From positions 2,356,001 through 2,420,000 of the forward strand of contig OZ252002.1 in NCBI GenBank assembly GCA_965247265.1: a stretch of DNA of 64,000 bases, given 5' to 3'. The notes beneath the pieces were generated by a model. It worked only from the letters and a program-made list of their open reading frames with translations, did no database searches and was not told the DNA's origin. This stretch comes from G965247265 sp965247265 (GTDB lineage: Bacteria > Pseudomonadota > Gammaproteobacteria > UBA4575). The stretch's first letter is position 1; every line of letters begins with the position of its first letter. The translations under genes and the position numbers were made by a program. Of the stretch, positions 19,142-27,780 are shown piece by piece.

Positions 19142-19390
19142 TTACGTTTTAGATCGGATACTTCTTACGATGCCAAATACACTAATTAACACCCAAAATA
19201 CCTCCACGATAAAAGCCGAAATATTAAATTCATACATCAGCGAAATAATGACAAAGAATGCACCCAAAGCATTTAGTGTGGAATATAAAACACCCGTACT
19301 GCTAAGACGTTCTATTTGCAATAGCAAGTAGGTGATAATAATTAATGCGACACCAACACTCCCTAGAATGTCATACCATTGAAAACTCAT
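19142..19390 (-). CDS. CBU_0592-like small membrane protein
   Basis: An 82-residue protein with three hydrophobic segments (about 7-24, 36-52 and 56-75). The patterns YDILGSVGVALIIITYLLLQ, NALGAFFVIISLMYEFN and FIVEVFWVLISVFGIVRS match the small CBU_0592-type membrane family, whose function is unknown. It is alone between repeat copies at 19097 and 19436, forming a single-gene unit. Confidence 0.65.
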   Translation of the reverse strand: MSFQWYDILGSVGVALIIITYLLLQIERLSSTGVLYSTLNALGAFFVIISLMYEFNISAFIVEVFWVLISVFGIVRSIRSKT

Positions 19391-19435
19391 AATCTATATT
19401 TTCTTCATTAACTATTAACATAAATTCAATCTAAA

Positions 19436-19462
19436 CGCCGGCTTTCTGCCCTTAGCAGTCAT
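19436..19462 (+). repeat. 28-bp palindromic repeat, copy 4
   Basis: Arms CGCCGGCTT and AGCAGTCAT around TCTGCCCTT; a divergent copy 37 bases from the left end of the integrative element. Confidence 0.65.
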
Positions 19463-19498
19463 GTATAAATAATATAAATGTACAACGAATGATGAAAT

Positions 19499-19547
19499 TG
19501 GAGCTGGCGATAGGAGTCGAACCTACGGCCTGCTGATTACAAATCAG
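19499..19547. repeat. left attachment-site copy (partial tRNA-Thr)
   Basis: A 49-base match to the 3' half of tRNA-Thr(UGU), covering the encoded CCA, acceptor strand, T arm and anticodon arm. Differences from the right copy are C/T at 19518 and G/A at 19528. The sequence after it does not restore a tRNA 5' half, so it is not a working tRNA. Nothing else is recognised in 19548-19702. Confidence 0.9.
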
Positions 19548-19702
19548 AATTATCTAGTAGGTCACAATTACACGCAACACATAACAATAAGAAATACATT
19601 CTATTAGAAATACAAGTTAATTCTTATTCGTTCTTATGTGTTTTCAATTCTGATATTAGTTGTAGTCAATTACCCCACCAGTGCCCCATGAGGTAATTTG
19701 AA

Positions 19703-20461
19703 TTAATTTGAAGCACTGGAAAACTGATTTTTCATTAAGTCTCGGTATGCTTCGAGATTCCCATCTTTCTTATAGCTCCCTGTTATAAGCCAGCTAAGCA
19801 TGTCATCAATAAATGCTAGACCATCATCATTAAGTCTGTGATTTAGTAGCTTATATGAATCATGGTGGGCACCAATAGGCTGCATTTGATCCAAGCGTAA
19901 TAATGAGTCGCCTGTACCCTTTTTCGCTGGTAAGAGATCCCAAACAAACTGAGGGAATTCACAGTGACGTACCAATTCTATAAACCGAGGATCGTAACCC
20001 GCTCTTTTATCGTTTTTTGGTATGCCATAGTAAGGCGCAACCAATACAGTCGGAGCAGTAGCAAGTTTTGGTTTTCCGGCTGTAAGTGATTTATCAACTG
20101 CTGGACTTTCGATTCCAATAACTATGCACGGTCGTTTTTTTGCTCGATATGCTGTCCATACCTCATCATCGGTTAATGTCATAGCCGCAACTGGTAGGTC
20201 TGTTTTTTTAAGTGGTTGGTCTACTTTAAGGGGTCCTGCCTTAACGACAGCCCTGCCATGTTCTTCTGGTTTACTCCTACTAATAGGCTCAAAAGTAAAA
20301 GGGGTTCGTGTAATATGAGGGATAAACGTTGAGATTAACGCGCCACGACAAAGCTGGTTTTCTTGGTAGTCTAGCCACCACCCCTCTTTAGCAATTATTG
20401 ACTGTATACAATCTTCAGGATACATCCTCGCCTTTCCTGGTAGCAGATTTCCAAACATCAT
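19703..20461 (-). CDS. unknown protein, possible toxin partner of the overlapping upstream gene
   Basis: A 252-residue soluble protein, not firmly recognised. The stretch CRGALISTFIPHITRTPF, then LPVAAMTLTDDEVWTAYRAKKRPCIVIG and PTVLVAPYYGI, recalls the opening strands and KRPxxVI region of PemK/MazF-like folds, but this is a weak resemblance. The C-terminal half (VRHCEFPQFVWDLLP, LDQMQPIGAHHDSYKL) is well formed and polar. Its start overlaps the previous gene by 47 bases, so the two are translated from one message. A two-gene overlapping module in a mobile element is typical of toxin-antitoxin or defence pairs; that role is inferred. Confidence 0.6.
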   Translation of the reverse strand: MMFGNLLPGKARMYPEDCIQSIIAKEGWWLDYQENQLCRGALISTFIPHITRTPFTFEPISRSKPEEHGRAVVKAGPLKVDQPLKKTDLPVAAMTLTDDEVWTAYRAKKRPCIVIGIESPAVDKSLTAGKPKLATAPTVLVAPYYGIPKNDKRAGYDPRFIELVRHCEFPQFVWDLLPAKKGTGDSLLRLDQMQPIGAHHDSYKLLNHRLNDDGLAFIDDMLSWLITGSYKKDGNLEAYRDLMKNQFSSASN

Positions 20462-21221
20462 CGGAAAACTCAGCTACAAACTCATCTGTAGGAAAGGCAG
20501 GACCAGCTATTTCATCAAGCCATTCAATTCCTTGATTGAAGATTTCATTATATTCGGGGTTTATTTCTGGTGTTACTACATTACGTTCTTTAGGTTTTTG
20601 CGCGCGGCGCTCATCTCTTAATGCAGCTAATCGTTCGCTAAACCTTTTCTTTTCTTTTTTAGACAATGTATCAATGCGTAACATATGCTCACTAGATTCT
20701 GCATCGCTAGCTACATCTGACTCTTCAATAACTGTTGAAAAATCTAATATCTCACCAGGAGCGGCATGCACCATGGGTTTAGTCCCATAGACGTAGTTAA
20801 GGAGGGCTGGAGTATCTTTAAGATACTTATGGATAGCTTGTTTTAAATGAAGTTTAATCCACGCAGGCAGGTTTCTTTCTTTCTCTTTTAAATGGTGTTC
20901 ACTGGTTAATCTCCAGCGATACCAATATTCTCTATCCTCGTACCGACTTTCAATTTCACTTTTATCCGCTCCTATTATAGCTAATGCAGGATCAATACGG
21001 TCATGGACAGTAAGTGACCAAGGACCATATTTAAAAAATTGCCAATCTATATCAGTAAAGGTTTCTCCATTATTGCGTCTTGCGTTGTAGAGATCAGCTA
21101 GGTAGACATACTTGAGCAAGTGAATTGGACCTAAGTCACGGTCTATGAACTCATCCTCTTCACCCGCAACGAGTAAAGCGTACTGAATTATTAGATCTAT
21201 GTTGTCTATATTAGGCTGCAT
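20415..21221 (-). CDS. Panacea/DUF4065-like protein, possible antitoxin
   Basis: A 268-residue protein. Residues about 8-90 fit the Panacea (DUF4065) pattern: a helix with LLVAGEEDEF, then LGPIHLLKYVYLADLYNARR and DIDWQFFKYGPWSLTVHDRI, resembling the family's LQKLLYFA ... W.YGPV core. The C-terminal part is charged (KKEKKRFSERLAALRDERRA) and probably helical. Panacea proteins are known as antitoxins for many unrelated toxins and as proteolytic adaptors. It is the first gene of a two-gene minus-strand unit, divergent from the excisionase-like gene, so the 159-base gap probably holds promoters for both directions. Confidence 0.55.
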   Translation of the reverse strand: MQPNIDNIDLIIQYALLVAGEEDEFIDRDLGPIHLLKYVYLADLYNARRNNGETFTDIDWQFFKYGPWSLTVHDRIDPALAIIGADKSEIESRYEDREYWYRWRLTSEHHLKEKERNLPAWIKLHLKQAIHKYLKDTPALLNYVYGTKPMVHAAPGEILDFSTVIEESDVASDAESSEHMLRIDTLSKKEKKRFSERLAALRDERRAQKPKERNVVTPEINPEYNEIFNQGIEWLDEIAGPAFPTDEFVAEFSDDVWKSATRKGEDVS

Positions 21222-21380
21222 TTTGGAGATAAGGCATGACCTCTGAAGTAATGGTCATACAAAATTATAGCAATAAGTTTGTCCATCGGATATGACATCT
21301 ATCAAACTGTATTAGTTTAGTGAGGAATGAGGGCCTATAACTATCATGAATAATCAATACCTTAATATGGAAAAATTAAA

Positions 21381-21581
21381 GTGAATTACGTAACGATTAA
21401 AAAATTTAGCGAGTTAACCGGATATTCTGAGAAAGCACTTAACAGCAAAATTGATAACTGTGTATGGGTTCAGGATAAGGAGTATGTGATCGCGCCCGAC
21501 GGTAGAAGATTAATCAGCATATCAGGTGTCGAGAAATGGGCAGAGAGTAAACGGGCGATGAGAAAAGTTAAGTTCACTTAG
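21381..21581 (+). CDS. excisionase-like DNA-binding protein
   Basis: A 66-residue protein with a GTG start preceded by a purine-rich AAAATTAAA. MNYVTIKKFSELTGYSEKAL is a helix-turn-helix as in phage excisionases; VQDKEYVIAPDGRRLISISG and VEKWAESKR form the wing and last helix typical of this group. Such proteins bend DNA at attachment sites and help the integrase excise the element. It lies at the start of the plus-strand gene run, facing the integrase from across the element. Confidence 0.7.
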   Translation: MNYVTIKKFSELTGYSEKALNSKIDNCVWVQDKEYVIAPDGRRLISISGVEKWAESKRAMRKVKFT

Positions 21582-21825
21582 CAATTTTGTTGTGTGTGCA
21601 AGTGAGGGTATATAGTCGAATCTTCAAAAAGTTGCACAAGTAGGGCCACCCCCATATATAAGGGTACCGGCTTTGAAAAAAACAGCCTGACTCCACATTT
21701 TTCGAGCCAAATCTCTTCGGAACCAAACCTAAGGTCAAAAAATCAGGGGGTTTGGTTTTTGATTATTAATTTATTTTTATTCATTCTCTATTTATCTAAT
21801 GAATTCACATATGTTGAGGTAAACA

Positions 21826-22143
21826 ATGAGCACAGAGAATGTAGTTGAGCTACCGAATGAAGAAGATAAAACTGACGCAAGTAAAGCTAATGTAGCAATC
21901 AAACATGTACCTTCCTCGCCCTATCCAACTGTAAAGCTGTTTTCCCAAAGGCATCCATCATTTTCCGAACAATCGGTGAGATACCACATTCATAATCGTG
22001 AAAAAAATGGTCTGGATAAGTTTAATGCACTCATCAGAATTGGAAAGAAAGTCTTGATTGATGAAGAACGCTGGTTTGAATGGGTACGCTCAAAAAGAAC
22101 CAATAAATCGTGGGTGCGTCCTAAAAGGACTAAAAATTCTTAG
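21826..22143 (+). CDS. small putative DNA-binding protein
   Basis: A 105-residue protein. The central part, VKLFSQRHPSFSEQSVRYHI followed by NALIRIGKKVLIDEERWFEW, looks like a small MerR/AlpA-type helix-turn-helix with a wing that reads the same way as in excision and regulatory proteins of islands. The C-terminus is very basic (RSKRTNKSWVRPKRTKN). It probably regulates or assists replication or excision. The 244 bases before it hold no gene; a CCGGCTTTGAAAAAAACAGCC stretch there is unexplained. Confidence 0.5.
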   Translation: MSTENVVELPNEEDKTDASKANVAIKHVPSSPYPTVKLFSQRHPSFSEQSVRYHIHNREKNGLDKFNALIRIGKKVLIDEERWFEWVRSKRTNKSWVRPKRTKNS

Positions 22144-22144
22144 T

Positions 22145-22246
22145 ATGCCTAAACGCATGGTTAAAAAAATAATTGTGAGATTCGGTTCGTTTACACCACG
22201 TACAGCACATCGGCTGATAAATGCACTTGGATTAAGGAACGTGTAA
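22145..22246 (+). CDS. 33-residue basic ORF coupled to the primase
   Basis: A short frame starting one base after the previous stop and ending in TAATG, so its stop overlaps the primase start by one base. The product begins MPKRMVKKIIVRFGSFTPRT and is strongly basic. Its position between two coupled genes suggests real translation and a role in coupling, but no family is known and it has no clear ribosome-binding site of its own. Confidence 0.4.
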   Translation: MPKRMVKKIIVRFGSFTPRTAHRLINALGLRNV

Positions 22247-24711
22247 TGCAAGCCGCACAAGCTACAGTCATAAACAGCTTTGAAATTTCAGCTCGCTTCA
22301 AAGAAGCCATGCTAAATGCTGGTATTGGAATTGAGGAAGAACCAATTGCAGATGGTGTTTTACATCGCTTTGATGTTATAGGAGATCGAAAAGGTTCAAA
22401 GAATGGCTGGTATGTTTTATATAGTGACGAATTTCCAGGTGGTGCTTTTGGATCTTGGAAACAAGATATTAACCAAGCGTGGTCGTTAAAAAATGATTCT
22501 GAATTTACTGAACAAGAACGTGCTGATTGGAAGCGGAGAATAGAGAAAGCCAAAAAAGAACAACAAAAAGTGCGAGCGCTTGCGCATAAAGAAGCTAGAG
22601 CTGATGCATCCCATATTTGGGAAGATGCAAAACCTGAAACCGGTGAACACCAATACTTAAAAACCAAAGAGGTTAAGGCTTATGGAATTAGAACAAACGG
22701 GCACCAGTTAATTATCCCGTTAAGAGATACTGAGGGAATTATCCGTTCACTTCAGTTTATTTATTCCGATGGCAAAAAAAGATTTTTATCTGGTGGTACT
22801 ATATCAGGGCATTACTTTGGTATTGGCGAATTAAATACTAAGTTAGTTATTGTCGAAGGTTATTCAACCGGTGCGTCTATACATAAAGCAACTGGAATTG
22901 CTGTTGCGGTGGCTTTTAATTGCGGGAATCTTTTACCTGTCGCGAAAGCACTACATGCAAAACACCCCGAGATCGAAATTACTATTGCTGGTGACAATGA
23001 TCAATGGACTGAGAACAACCCAGGTCAATCAAAAGCAATGGAAGCAGCAAAAGCTACTAAATCTAAAGTAGTTATTCCCGACTTTAAAAATATCGAAACT
23101 AAACCAACCGATTTTAATGATTTATTTAATTTAGAAGGCTCGGAGACCGTAAAGATGCAAATTGATAACGCCGCGTTAGTAAACGATGTAAAAAGTAATT
23201 GGCCGGACCCAGATGAAATTAAACGAGATTTAATACCTGTTGAACCTTTTCCGAAAAAAGTATTACCTGATGTATTTTTTGATTGGGCTGAAGATGTAAG
23301 TGATCGAATGCAAGCTCCCATAGATTACGTTGCAGCTGCTGCAATTGTCGAAGTTAGTTCAATTATTGGTACAGGATGCGGCGTGAAGCCGAAAGCCAAT
23401 GATAATTGGATGTGTGTGCCTAACTTATGGGGAGCAATTATTGGCCGTCCTGGTGTGTTGAAAACACCATCCATAAATGAAGCATTGAAGCCACTTAAAA
23501 AATTAGAAGCTTTGGCAATGGATGAACACCAAGCAGCTATAAAAAATTATGAGGCTGAACAAATTTTTTATGACGCAGAATTAAAAAAAGCAAAAAAAGA
23601 GCTTGATAAAAGCCTGGAAAAGAAAATTGAAAACGAAGTAAAGGGGCCATGTATCGACAAGTCCAAAGAAGAAGTTAAAAAACTTATCGACAATGAACCT
23701 AATAAACCAAATTTGAAACGCTATAGAACGAATGACACCACAATTGAAAAGCTTGCTGTACTGGTTGAAGCCAATCCGCGTGGAGTTTTAGTTGAACGTG
23801 ATGAGCTTACTGGATTATTTAATAACTGGGAAAAACCAGGAAGGGAGTCAGACCGACAATTTTTTCTTGAAGCATGGAACGGGAATGGAAGTCACATTGT
23901 AGATAGAATGAGCCGTGAGACAGTACGAATTCAAAACCTTTGCGTTTCAGTTGTTGGTGGATTACAACCAACAAAACTAGTTAGCTATCTTCGTAAAATA
24001 ACTAATTTCGAAAATGATGGACTAATCCAACGGCTACAGGTGTTTGTATATCCAGACGTGCCCAAACAGTGGAAGGTTGTGGACAAAAGACCAAACAAAG
24101 AAGCTGAAAGTCGAGTTTTTGAAGTAATTAAAAAATTAGCTGAAGCCGACTTTGTTCAATATGGTGCGGAAGTTGATGATAACGAAGGCATTTCTTACTT
24201 CAGATTTGATGCTTCTGCACAAGCATTGTTTTTTAGGTGGCTTCAGCAATTCCAAAAAGAGAAACTACACGCTGATGAAGCGCCGATAATTACAGAGCAT
24301 TTAGCAAAATATCGCTCATTGGTACCTTCACTAGCATTAGTATTTCATTTGATCGATGTTGTTTGTACAAATAGCTCAGGACCTATTTCTGAAAAAGCAT
24401 TACGGAGCGCGCTTGCGTACTCACAATATCTAGAATCACACGCCAGGCGAATTTATAGCTTAGCGATTGATCCACGTTACGAATGCGCAGTACAGTTATC
24501 GGTGAAATTACTAAATAAACAACTTACAGACGGTTTTTCTGTCAGAGATGTTAGACGCAAAGAATGGCATTTACTAACTGATATGGAAAGTATTCAGGCT
24601 GCGTGTAATGAATTAGAAGAGCTTGATTGGATACTTCGGGTACAGGAGCCTAAATCACATGGGAAAGGTGCCAAGACTATTTATTTAATCAATCCAAAAA
24701 TTTATGGATAA
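22246..24711 (+). CDS. Toprim-DUF3987 primase/helicase-like replication protein
   Basis: An 821-residue protein, the largest of the element. The N-terminal part is primase-like, with a Toprim domain around residues 195-260 (KLVIVEGYSTGASIHKATGI, then EITIAGDNDQW, the acidic metal-binding strand). From about residue 345 comes the DUF3987 region with a P-loop-like GRPGVLKTPS, a coiled charged insert (residues 430-490) and RDELTGLFNNWEKPGRESDR. This layout is typical of replication proteins of integrated satellites and prophage-like islands, which allow replication after excision. It starts in TAATG overlap with the 33-residue ORF, and its stop overlaps the next gene by 8 bases. Confidence 0.85.
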   Translation: MQAAQATVINSFEISARFKEAMLNAGIGIEEEPIADGVLHRFDVIGDRKGSKNGWYVLYSDEFPGGAFGSWKQDINQAWSLKNDSEFTEQERADWKRRIEKAKKEQQKVRALAHKEARADASHIWEDAKPETGEHQYLKTKEVKAYGIRTNGHQLIIPLRDTEGIIRSLQFIYSDGKKRFLSGGTISGHYFGIGELNTKLVIVEGYSTGASIHKATGIAVAVAFNCGNLLPVAKALHAKHPEIEITIAGDNDQWTENNPGQSKAMEAAKATKSKVVIPDFKNIETKPTDFNDLFNLEGSETVKMQIDNAALVNDVKSNWPDPDEIKRDLIPVEPFPKKVLPDVFFDWAEDVSDRMQAPIDYVAAAAIVEVSSIIGTGCGVKPKANDNWMCVPNLWGAIIGRPGVLKTPSINEALKPLKKLEALAMDEHQAAIKNYEAEQIFYDAELKKAKKELDKSLEKKIENEVKGPCIDKSKEEVKKLIDNEPNKPNLKRYRTNDTTIEKLAVLVEANPRGVLVERDELTGLFNNWEKPGRESDRQFFLEAWNGNGSHIVDRMSRETVRIQNLCVSVVGGLQPTKLVSYLRKITNFENDGLIQRLQVFVYPDVPKQWKVVDKRPNKEAESRVFEVIKKLAEADFVQYGAEVDDNEGISYFRFDASAQALFFRWLQQFQKEKLHADEAPIITEHLAKYRSLVPSLALVFHLIDVVCTNSSGPISEKALRSALAYSQYLESHARRIYSLAIDPRYECAVQLSVKLLNKQLTDGFSVRDVRRKEWHLLTDMESIQAACNELEELDWILRVQEPKSHGKGAKTIYLINPKIYG

Positions 24712-25102
24712 CTGGATCAAACAACTCGAAAATTTTTCAGAAACCCCTAATACGGGAACTGACAATGCTGACATTAAACAGAATAAATCAAACAATATAA
24801 CTGACATTACTGACAGTGATAATAATTTGTCAGCACTGTCAGTTCGCACTATAGGCGATTTTGAAAATAATTCTTCGAATCAGGAAATATTTGAACAAAT
24901 TAAGCCGTTTCTTGATGAGGCGTGTGAGGGGTTATCGATCACTCCAAAAGAATTATTTATGCGGCTTCATCCAGAAGATATTGAAGACGTACTCAGTGGC
25001 GAAATATCTATAGAGGGGTTACGCATTGCGGCCTATAATTTTTGGCAAGACATTCGATTAGCAGAACTCGATAAACTTTTAATACATTTGGAGCAGTCAT
25101 GA
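24704..25102 (+). CDS. unknown 132-residue acidic protein
   Basis: Family not recognised. The N-terminal third is low-complexity and rich in Asn, Asp and Thr; the rest is helical and acidic, with IKPFLDEACEGLSITPKELF and HPEDIEDVLSGEISIEGLR. It overlaps the primase by 8 bases and the next gene by 4 (ATGA), so it belongs to the same translationally coupled operon. It may be a replication accessory protein, based only on position. Confidence 0.6.
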   Translation: MDNWIKQLENFSETPNTGTDNADIKQNKSNNITDITDSDNNLSALSVRTIGDFENNSSNQEIFEQIKPFLDEACEGLSITPKELFMRLHPEDIEDVLSGEISIEGLRIAAYNFWQDIRLAELDKLLIHLEQS

Positions 25103-25692
25103 GCAGAGCATTTGGAGGAGGAAATCCTAAGCTAAGAGTCCCGGCTAATTTCACCACACCCTTTTCTCGGAGTATCAACCAAGGAGGAACTCAGTTTACT
25201 GAGATTGATCCATCGGTTCGCGCACTTCAAGAAGAATCGCTTACCGGTTTGCGAGGTGTTCTAGGTCGTTTTCAAGAGCTGCCATCTGCGGTGATTAATC
25301 CATTTAGACGTAATTTAGAAAGACGACGTGCACAAAGCCGACGTAGTTTTGAGCGCAGAGGTTTAGGTGGATCATCTCTGGTTTCTGACTTGTTGCAGCA
25401 ACAAGCACGTGAGGATGAGACGGAAGCCGGTGAATTGCTTGGCAGAACGTTATTTGAAGTGGGTAAAGCCGAACAAGATGTGTTTACGACCATTGAAGGG
25501 ATAGGTTCCACACGCTTTACACAAGAATTAGAAAGCTTAGGATTTGGTAGGAAAGTGGCAGAATTGATACTTGAAAAACAACAAAAAGAATTTGAAAACC
25601 GATTTAATAATCGTGAAGCACTGCTTGGCTTTTTGGGTCGAGCTTCAAGCGCATTGAATCCAGTTCCACAACCACCTACAGGTACTCCGTGA
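25099..25692 (+). CDS. unknown 197-residue protein, phage virion-like composition
   Basis: Not recognised with confidence. It has a Gly/Pro/Phe-rich N-terminus (MSRAFGGGNPKLRVPANFTT), a basic and Arg-rich helix (FRRNLERRRAQSRRSFERRG followed by LGGSSLVSDLLQQQ) and a long helical C-terminal half rich in Glu/Gln/Lys. Some virion-associated or ejection proteins of podovirus-like phages have this composition, so it could be packaged with the element or hijack a helper particle; this is inference. It starts in ATGA overlap with the upstream gene and ends in a GTGA overlap with the next one. Confidence 0.55.
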   Translation: MSRAFGGGNPKLRVPANFTTPFSRSINQGGTQFTEIDPSVRALQEESLTGLRGVLGRFQELPSAVINPFRRNLERRRAQSRRSFERRGLGGSSLVSDLLQQQAREDETEAGELLGRTLFEVGKAEQDVFTTIEGIGSTRFTQELESLGFGRKVAELILEKQQKEFENRFNNREALLGFLGRASSALNPVPQPPTGTP

Positions 25693-25919
25693 ACGTTATT
25701 CAAGCCTTTTCCTTTTGGTGTAAGAAAATTATTTGCGCTTACAAGAATGATCTAACCTTAAGGCGCAAGGTTATACACTACAGAATACTAAAGCATATAA
25801 CTTATTTGAGGCGTACAGGCGAGATGTCAGAGCAGCAATTTAATCAATCCATAGAACTATTACGTCAAGCTAATCCCGAATTAATACAAGAGTTCGAAGT
25901 ACTATCGAATAGGGTTTAG
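25689..25919 (+). CDS. unknown 76-residue protein
   Basis: GTG start overlapping the previous stop (GTGA). The N-terminal part is basic and hydrophobic (AFSFWCKKIICAYKN); the C-terminal part MSEQQFNQSIELLRQANPEL is a helical segment. Family unknown. It is the last of the coupled run; the next 300 bases (25920-26219) show no gene. Confidence 0.5.
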   Translation: MNVIQAFSFWCKKIICAYKNDLTLRRKVIHYRILKHITYLRRTGEMSEQQFNQSIELLRQANPELIQEFEVLSNRV

Positions 25920-26219
25920 TTGCATAACAATTGTAGTTTGTTGCTACATATTTTTATTGTTTGTGAGTTGTATTTATGTGTTCTGCATTATCCAAATTTC
26001 TCGGTTGATAAGTATTGATACTAGTTAGTGCAATCTTTTTTAAATACAGGCATGTAACTTATAAAAAAATAAAAAACTCGGTTGAAAAAGCAGGTAGTAA
26101 TTAAATCCTAAAGTGTATGTATTATGGTGTAGTAGGTGAGAAAGAATCTTGTTTGCAAGAAAAAAGTATAGACACTCTCTACATGTTTTATTACTTCAAA
26201 AGTGTTAATGTACTAAACA

Positions 26220-26597
26220 ATGCAAGCTACACATCGACAAGCAAATAACTTACGAGCAAAGCACTTACAACGTGCACAGTGGCTCTGTACCCGCTTGTAC
26301 AAGTTTGCCATGGGTATGAAGGGGAAAAGTACCGATGCTGAGCCCATTCGAATGACCGGTGCGCAAGTACGTGCTGCAGTTGCTTTTATTGATCGTTTTA
26401 TACCTCAGCTTAAAAGCCAAGAACTACATTTACATGATCATACCGAAAGGATGAGCACAAAAGACTTGCAGACTAAGTTAGCAGAACTACTTCAAAGTCA
26501 GCCTGAACTACTTAAGCTTGCAGCTGAAACAAATCCAGAATTAAAAGCATTATTCTTACCTGCATTAGAAGGAGAGGTGGTAAAGAAACCCCATTGA
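26220..26597 (+). CDS. terminase small subunit-like protein
   Basis: A 125-residue basic-then-acidic protein. MTGAQVRAAVAFIDRFIPQL followed by KSQELHLHD resembles the small terminase pattern (T.AQ..AA..LL.K.LP.L...E) of phages, and the C-terminal helices (TKLAELLQSQPELLKLAAE) would fit the oligomerisation part. Small terminases choose which DNA is packaged; in known satellites their own copy redirects a helper's packaging. No large terminase is seen. The assignment rests on this pattern and the context. Confidence 0.45.
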   Translation: MQATHRQANNLRAKHLQRAQWLCTRLYKFAMGMKGKSTDAEPIRMTGAQVRAAVAFIDRFIPQLKSQELHLHDHTERMSTKDLQTKLAELLQSQPELLKLAAETNPELKALFLPALEGEVVKKPH

Positions 26598-26618
26598 TTT
26601 GTAATCTATATGCTTCTA

Positions 26619-26646
26619 ATGTCCGCTTTGGGTCGTTAGCTGTTAT
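26619..26646 (+). repeat. 28-bp palindromic repeat, copy 5 (inside the element)
   Basis: Arms ATGTCCGCT and AGCTGTTAT around TTGGGTCGTT. It lies between the terminase-like gene and the gene at 26651-26926. Confidence 0.8.
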
Positions 26647-26650
26647 AGCA

Positions 26651-26926
26651 TTAGTGTTCCAATCCTCTTTCTCGATCATATTCCATCTCTCTTACAACAC
26701 TCAACAACACTTCCATCCCCTTAACAAACACAGCTTGCGCTTCTTCATTCATGTTTTCCATCGTTAAGAAGTTATGATATTTCTCATCTGGCAGATCACC
26801 ATGTTCATAACGGTATTGCCCCAAGTGCAATGCAAGCATTTTTGAAAGCGAACGTGTTTCATCATGAGTGAGTTTGTTAAGAGCGTATTCAGTAGTATTT
26901 AGGTAGTCTTTCCAGTCTGCTTCCAT
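26651..26926 (-). CDS. unknown 91-residue acidic protein
   Basis: A helical soluble protein starting MEADWKDYLNTTEYALNKLT; family not recognised. It contains TRSLSKMLALHLGQYRYEHG and ends MEYDRERGLEH. No membrane segment or signal peptide. It opposes the strand of the upstream coupled run and sits alone between repeat copies at 26619 and 27024, so it may have entered the element later as a separate unit. Confidence 0.55.
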   Translation of the reverse strand: MEADWKDYLNTTEYALNKLTHDETRSLSKMLALHLGQYRYEHGDLPDEKYHNFLTMENMNEEAQAVFVKGMEVLLSVVREMEYDRERGLEH

Positions 26927-27023
26927 GGGTTTAGTCTCTTTATGGTTTTAATTATTTTACTGAATATCTATCCATAGAATCGAAGTACGTCGTTTCCGGT
27001 AACTATTTTCATATTCTTGCTTT

Positions 27024-27051
27024 ATGTCTACTTTCGGCCAATAGCAGACAT
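27024..27051 (+). repeat. 28-bp palindromic repeat, copy 6 (inside the element)
   Basis: Arms ATGTCTACT and AGCAGACAT around TTCGGCCAAT. It separates two single-gene units. Confidence 0.8.
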
Positions 27052-27147
27052 TAACACCATGTTGAGTGACTAGTTAGGCATAGTGCCACATCTGCTTATC
27101 CATTTAGGCTCGTAAAAAATATTCAAATAACAAATCTGCATCTTTTT

Positions 27148-27669
27148 CTAGTAATCACCTAAATCAATATCAGAGGCTTGCTTTCGATCTCTATCAACTC
27201 GCTCTTCTTCCTCGCGCCTCTTTGCGTCAGCCTCAAGTATATCGTAACAAGAACCCATCATATTGAGCCATGGGCCTGCCTTCATTGACTTAATATCGTG
27301 GGGGTAAACATTAAAATCAACATAACTTCCGTATTCATCGTGTTCACTCGTTGCAGTAACTTTAAGAACGAGTTCAGAATTATATGAAATGATACCGTCT
27401 GCGTAGGATGTCAAGCTGTCTGGTGCTTGTGACATTCTGGATTTGGTTGTCACTATAGCGAGCTCATTGCCTTCATGAGTCAATATGACTCCATTAACTT
27501 CATTCTCAATGCAGCTTAGTTTTGTGCAGCGTGTAAATGTTAATGTAGGCATGGAATGGAATCGGTATGCGTGATTCAGAAAAACCTTAGCGATCTCACC
27601 AATGCGGTGATTTTCTAGTACTTCTGCTGCTTTTTGTATCTTTGCTTTGTCTTCATTCATAACCTTCAC
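27148..27669 (-). CDS. unknown 173-residue protein
   Basis: A soluble protein beginning MKVMNEDKAKIQKAAEVLEN; no family recognised. The middle reads FTRCTKLSCIENEVNGVIL and DEYGSYVDFNVYPHD, suggesting an alpha/beta fold, and the end is charged (DAKRREEEERVDRDRKQA). No signal peptide. It is alone between repeats at 27024 and 27781, on the same strand as the integrase operon downstream. Confidence 0.55.
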   Translation of the reverse strand: MKVMNEDKAKIQKAAEVLENHRIGEIAKVFLNHAYRFHSMPTLTFTRCTKLSCIENEVNGVILTHEGNELAIVTTKSRMSQAPDSLTSYADGIISYNSELVLKVTATSEHDEYGSYVDFNVYPHDIKSMKAGPWLNMMGSCYDILEADAKRREEEERVDRDRKQASDIDLGDY

Positions 27670-27780
27670 CAGAGAAATATGTTAATAGTGCTAGTACATT
27701 ATATATTTTGTATATTTATATCCAATTATTTATTAGTCTGCTTAAATGCATTTCTAACCCATTATTTATGTAGAAACTGC

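Noticed and set aside
19499..19547. Second tRNA-Thr gene
   Set aside because: The 5' half is missing; only the 3' end matches, as expected of an attachment-site copy.
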